DNA from: an uncultured Spirochaetales bacterium
Lineage (GTDB): Bacteria > Spirochaetota > Spirochaetia > Sphaerochaetales > Sphaerochaetaceae
Assembly (NCBI GenBank): GCA_934247875.1
Contig: CAKQJZ010000056.1
Span: forward strand, 1 to 13,804
Length of the DNA stretch: 13,804 bases
Direction of reading: 5' to 3'
The position numbers were made by a program, and so were the translations under genes. Shown piece after piece: positions 11,919 to 13,804 of this stretch (the first letter of the stretch is position 1; every line of letters begins with the position of its first letter). Below the pieces are notes generated by a model. It was not told the origin of the DNA, made no database searches, and was given only the letters and a program-made list of their open reading frames with translations.

Positions 11919-13466
11919 TTATTTTGCTGATCCCATTCCCATAACCTTATCAAGGAATACAGTGTAGAAATCATTTGTAAGCTTGTCAGATGTAAGAATT
12001 GAGTTCTGCATATCTGAAAGTGATAGCTGGCTTGCATACTGGCTATACATAGCTGAGATGTAGCTAGCCATGTAGTTGGAGCTTGTGCTTTCAATTCTTC
12101 TTACAACGATATATGAAGAACCTGAAAGGATCGGCTCAAGAACGCTGTTCTCGCTCAGTCCGAAAAGCTTAGCTTCAAGAGTCTCATCACTTAAGATTGC
12201 ATTTGAAAGCAGTCCGCTGTAATCGCTGTAGTTGAATGATGCGATGAACTGGCTGTCTCCAGGGTTCTCTGCAACATTGCTTACAGAAGAGATTGTGAGA
12301 TCGTACTTGTCAGCAGCTGCATCAAAATCTGATGATGCATTCTGATATACATCCTGTGCAATTGCTGCAAGGTATGTTGTCATGATCTGGCTATCGTTCT
12401 CTGCAATGTACTCTTTAACGTGTGATAGAACTTCTTCATCAAGTGTCTCAGGGAAAGCTGGTGCAGAATCAACACGGAAGATAGAGTAGCCTGCGCCTGT
12501 CTGGTAAGGACCTACAAGAGATCCAACTGGAGTTGAGAATACTACATCAGATGCATCTGTTGTTGCAGAAAGTGTTGAATCAAGAGCATGCTTGAATACG
12601 AGTCCGATGACTCCATCTTTCTCTGCATATCCATCTGTGCTTGTATCTGCAGCTTCAGCAAATGTCATTGTTCCAGCGTTAAGCTTAGCTAGGATATCAT
12701 TTGCTTCATCTTCTGTGCTGTATGAAAGAATTGATAGACCAATCTGAACAAATGGAGCAGGGTTGTTGTTAGCATACTGGATAGCTTCTTCATCGCCATA
12801 AGCATCGCTTCCAACGATGATATATTCAAATGAAGCTGTATTGCTGTTGATGCTCTCGATGAACTCTGTCTCTGCAGTGCTCAGCTTAGCATTTGCAATG
12901 TCACTCTCAACACTCTGGAATGGAAGAGCCATTGAAACATAGCTGTTGATATATTCCTTGTCGCTCTTTGATGCAGCGTTGTAGCGCTCCGTATCAAACT
13001 CACCATCGCTATTGTTCCAGTAGCCTGATGAAACGATGCCATCTGCGACAGCTTCTTTGCTTGCTTTTACGCCAGCTTTGTCTGCCATGTTGTTGAGTGC
13101 TTCATATACAACTGCATTCTGGAATGCTGTGTAGTAAATCTGGAAATATGCATTGCTAGGGATAGAACCACCATTCTGCTCTGCATAGTAATTAGCTATA
13201 TTATTGAGCTGATAGTAGAAGAAGTTGCCATTCTTAAGCTCAATCTTCTTACCATCGTATTTGCCAAATACAACTGATGTGTCTTTGAGAGTAGTGAAAC
13301 CTGTTGCTGGAAGCACGAAGCCTAGAGAGATAAGAATCAGAACAACAATACCAAAGACCCAGCCAACTTGCTTAGCTGTAATCTTAGTTTTCTTCTTTTT
13401 CTCGCCACTCTTCTGGCTCTTCTTGCCATTAGGAACTTCAACTACATTCTTTTCATCTGAAGGCAT
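11919..13466 (-). CDS. PpiD-like membrane-anchored SurA_N/PPIC peptidyl-prolyl isomerase
   Basis: This 515-aa protein has a 33-residue basic cytoplasmic end rich in lysine and one membrane helix (about 34-53, VGWVFGIVVLILISLGFVL). A large periplasmic part follows. Residues 60-210 resemble the SurA_N/trigger-factor-like chaperone fold, with FGKYDGKKIE at the beginning as in PpiD. A parvulin/PPIC domain lies at about 241-333 (LSILSYSTEDEANDILAKLN... DGVIGLVF... VGPYQTGAGYSIFRV). A helical C-terminal chaperone part follows. PpiD and SurA help newly translocated proteins fold, so the patatin-barrel protein is a conceivable client. The PPIC core is divergent, so isomerase activity is uncertain while chaperone function is likely. 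AAGAGGTT precedes the ATG at 13466. The gene stands alone, with its own promoter and terminator. Confidence 0.82.
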   Translation of the reverse strand: MPSDEKNVVEVPNGKKSQKSGEKKKKTKITAKQVGWVFGIVVLILISLGFVLPATGFTTLKDTSVVFGKYDGKKIELKNGNFFYYQLNNIANYYAEQNGGSIPSNAYFQIYYTAFQNAVVYEALNNMADKAGVKASKEAVADGIVSSGYWNNSDGEFDTERYNAASKSDKEYINSYVSMALPFQSVESDIANAKLSTAETEFIESINSNTASFEYIIVGSDAYGDEEAIQYANNNPAPFVQIGLSILSYSTEDEANDILAKLNAGTMTFAEAADTSTDGYAEKDGVIGLVFKHALDSTLSATTDASDVVFSTPVGSLVGPYQTGAGYSIFRVDSAPAFPETLDEEVLSHVKEYIAENDSQIMTTYLAAIAQDVYQNASSDFDAAADKYDLTISSVSNVAENPGDSQFIASFNYSDYSGLLSNAILSDETLEAKLFGLSENSVLEPILSGSSYIVVRRIESTSSNYMASYISAMYSQYASQLSLSDMQNSILTSDKLTNDFYTVFLDKVMGMGSAK

Positions 13467-13502
13467 AACCGAAAACCTCTTTTTTGGGTATAAATAAAAG
13501 TT

Positions 13503-13520
13503 ACCGTAATTTTTTACGGT
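13503..13520 (-). promoter_or_regulatory. Stem-loop at the 5' end of the PpiD-like gene transcript
   Basis: ACCGTAA (13503-13509) pairs perfectly with TTACGGT (13514-13520) around a 4-nt loop. The predicted transcription start is near 13523, so this hairpin would cap the mRNA 5' end about 40 nt before the start codon. Alternatively, as DNA, it is a 7-bp-arm palindrome that could be an operator. Confidence 0.5.
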
Positions 13521-13529
13521 CTCTTTAAA

Positions 13530-13557
13530 ATTATCATTGATGGCTAATTGGTGTCAA
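13530..13557 (-). promoter_or_regulatory. Promoter of the PpiD-like gene
   Basis: On the minus strand a perfect TTGACA (13557-13552), 16 nt and GATAAT (13535-13530, 5 of 6) form the best sigma-70 promoter in the window, predicting strong expression. Confidence 0.7.
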
Positions 13558-13620
13558 TTGAAAACAAGCTAATCATCATATGTGAGGCTGTGCTAATAAT
13601 GAGTTTATCTGTTTTTGTGC

Positions 13621-13626
13621 TATATT
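13621..13626 (+). promoter_or_regulatory. Extended -10 box of the last ATPase gene
   Basis: TATATT preceded by TGC forms an extended -10, with no good -35 at 16-18 nt. Only 7 nt lie between it and the ATG at 13634, so the transcript would start at or within a base or two of the start codon. Confidence 0.4.
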
Positions 13627-13633
13627 AAATAGC

Positions 13634-13804
13634 ATGAAGAGAATAGATACAACGAATCCAACTTTTGAAAATTACATTGATTATGACAATATCTATGTTG
13701 ATAAGACAGGTATTCTTTATAATCTTGTTAAATTGTCAGGAGGATATTTCTTCTGTTCCCGTCCACGCTGCTTCGGAAAGACTATGATACTCTCAACACT
13801 TGAA
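13634..13804 (+). CDS. AAA-ATPase_like (PF09820-type) protein, N-terminal fragment
   Basis: The first 57 residues are in the window and the frame runs off the edge. FENYIDYDNIYVDKTGILYNL followed by YFFCSRPRCFGKTMILSTLE is the signature N-terminus of the AAA-ATPase_like family, usually written YVDKT... SRPRRFGKS..L. Its Walker A is the family's degenerate RPRxFGKT/S form. Full-length members are about 500-600 aa, end in a PD-(D/E)XK nuclease-like domain, and occur in many copies in anaerobes, with no agreed function. No Shine-Dalgarno precedes the ATG (AAATAGC). The gene diverges from the PpiD-like gene. Confidence 0.88.
   Translation, partial: MKRIDTTNPTFENYIDYDNIYVDKTGILYNLVKLSGGYFFCSRPRCFGKTMILSTLE

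Overview
The window looks like chromosomal DNA of a low- to mid-GC, Gram-negative (diderm) anaerobe. A spirochaete relative (Treponema/Sphaerochaeta-like) is the best guess. The reasons are a patatin followed by an outer-membrane-type beta-rich region ending in an aromatic residue, a PpiD-like periplasmic chaperone, a QueH-type queuosine enzyme, a stand-alone TrpR-family regulator, and several ATPases of the kinds that are multiplied in gut and oral anaerobes. The taxonomic call is inference from gene content only.

Layout, left to right. (1) 57-1825: a minus-strand redox unit made of an Rrf2-family regulator and a fused, probably exported methionine sulfoxide reductase MsrAB. The msrAB signal peptide is complete only if translation starts at an ATA codon. 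Upstream of rrf2 are two palindromes and a decayed ORF. (2) 1845-4508: a more AT-rich block holding two divergent ATPase genes, one of the AAA_14/DUF4143 type with a PD-(D/E)XK-like end and one ORC/Cdc6-like with a C-terminal winged helix. The 240 bp between them carry two different tandem repeat arrays, of period 32 and period 19, lying on the predicted promoters. (3) 4511-4667: a bidirectional hairpin and a tRNA-Leu(CAA) gene with its own promoter. (4) 4729-6777: a patatin-like phospholipase with a C-terminal barrel-like region, then a strong bidirectional terminator. (5) 6823-8846: a membrane-anchored TPR protein (minus), diverging from queH and a trpR-family gene (plus). (6) 8837-11835: a DEAD-box RNA helicase and glf (UDP-galactopyranose mutase), 2 nt apart on the minus strand. 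The 3' end of glf overlaps the 3' end of trpR. (7) 11866-13557: a PpiD-like SurA_N/PPIC foldase with a promoter, a 5' hairpin and a clean intrinsic terminator. (8) 13621-13804: the start of a third ATPase, of the AAA-ATPase_like (PF09820) type, cut by the window edge.

Most of the window is ordinary housekeeping and envelope biology: oxidative repair, tRNA modification, RNA remodelling, surface sugar synthesis and envelope folding. The least explained part is the divergent ATPase pair at 1845-4508 with its iteron-like intergenic region. Three plus-strand genes (patatin, queH and the last ATPase) have promoter-like -10 boxes only 7-12 nt before the start codon and no convincing Shine-Dalgarno. 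This suggests leaderless or near-leaderless mRNAs, in contrast to the strong ribosome sites of the minus-strand genes.
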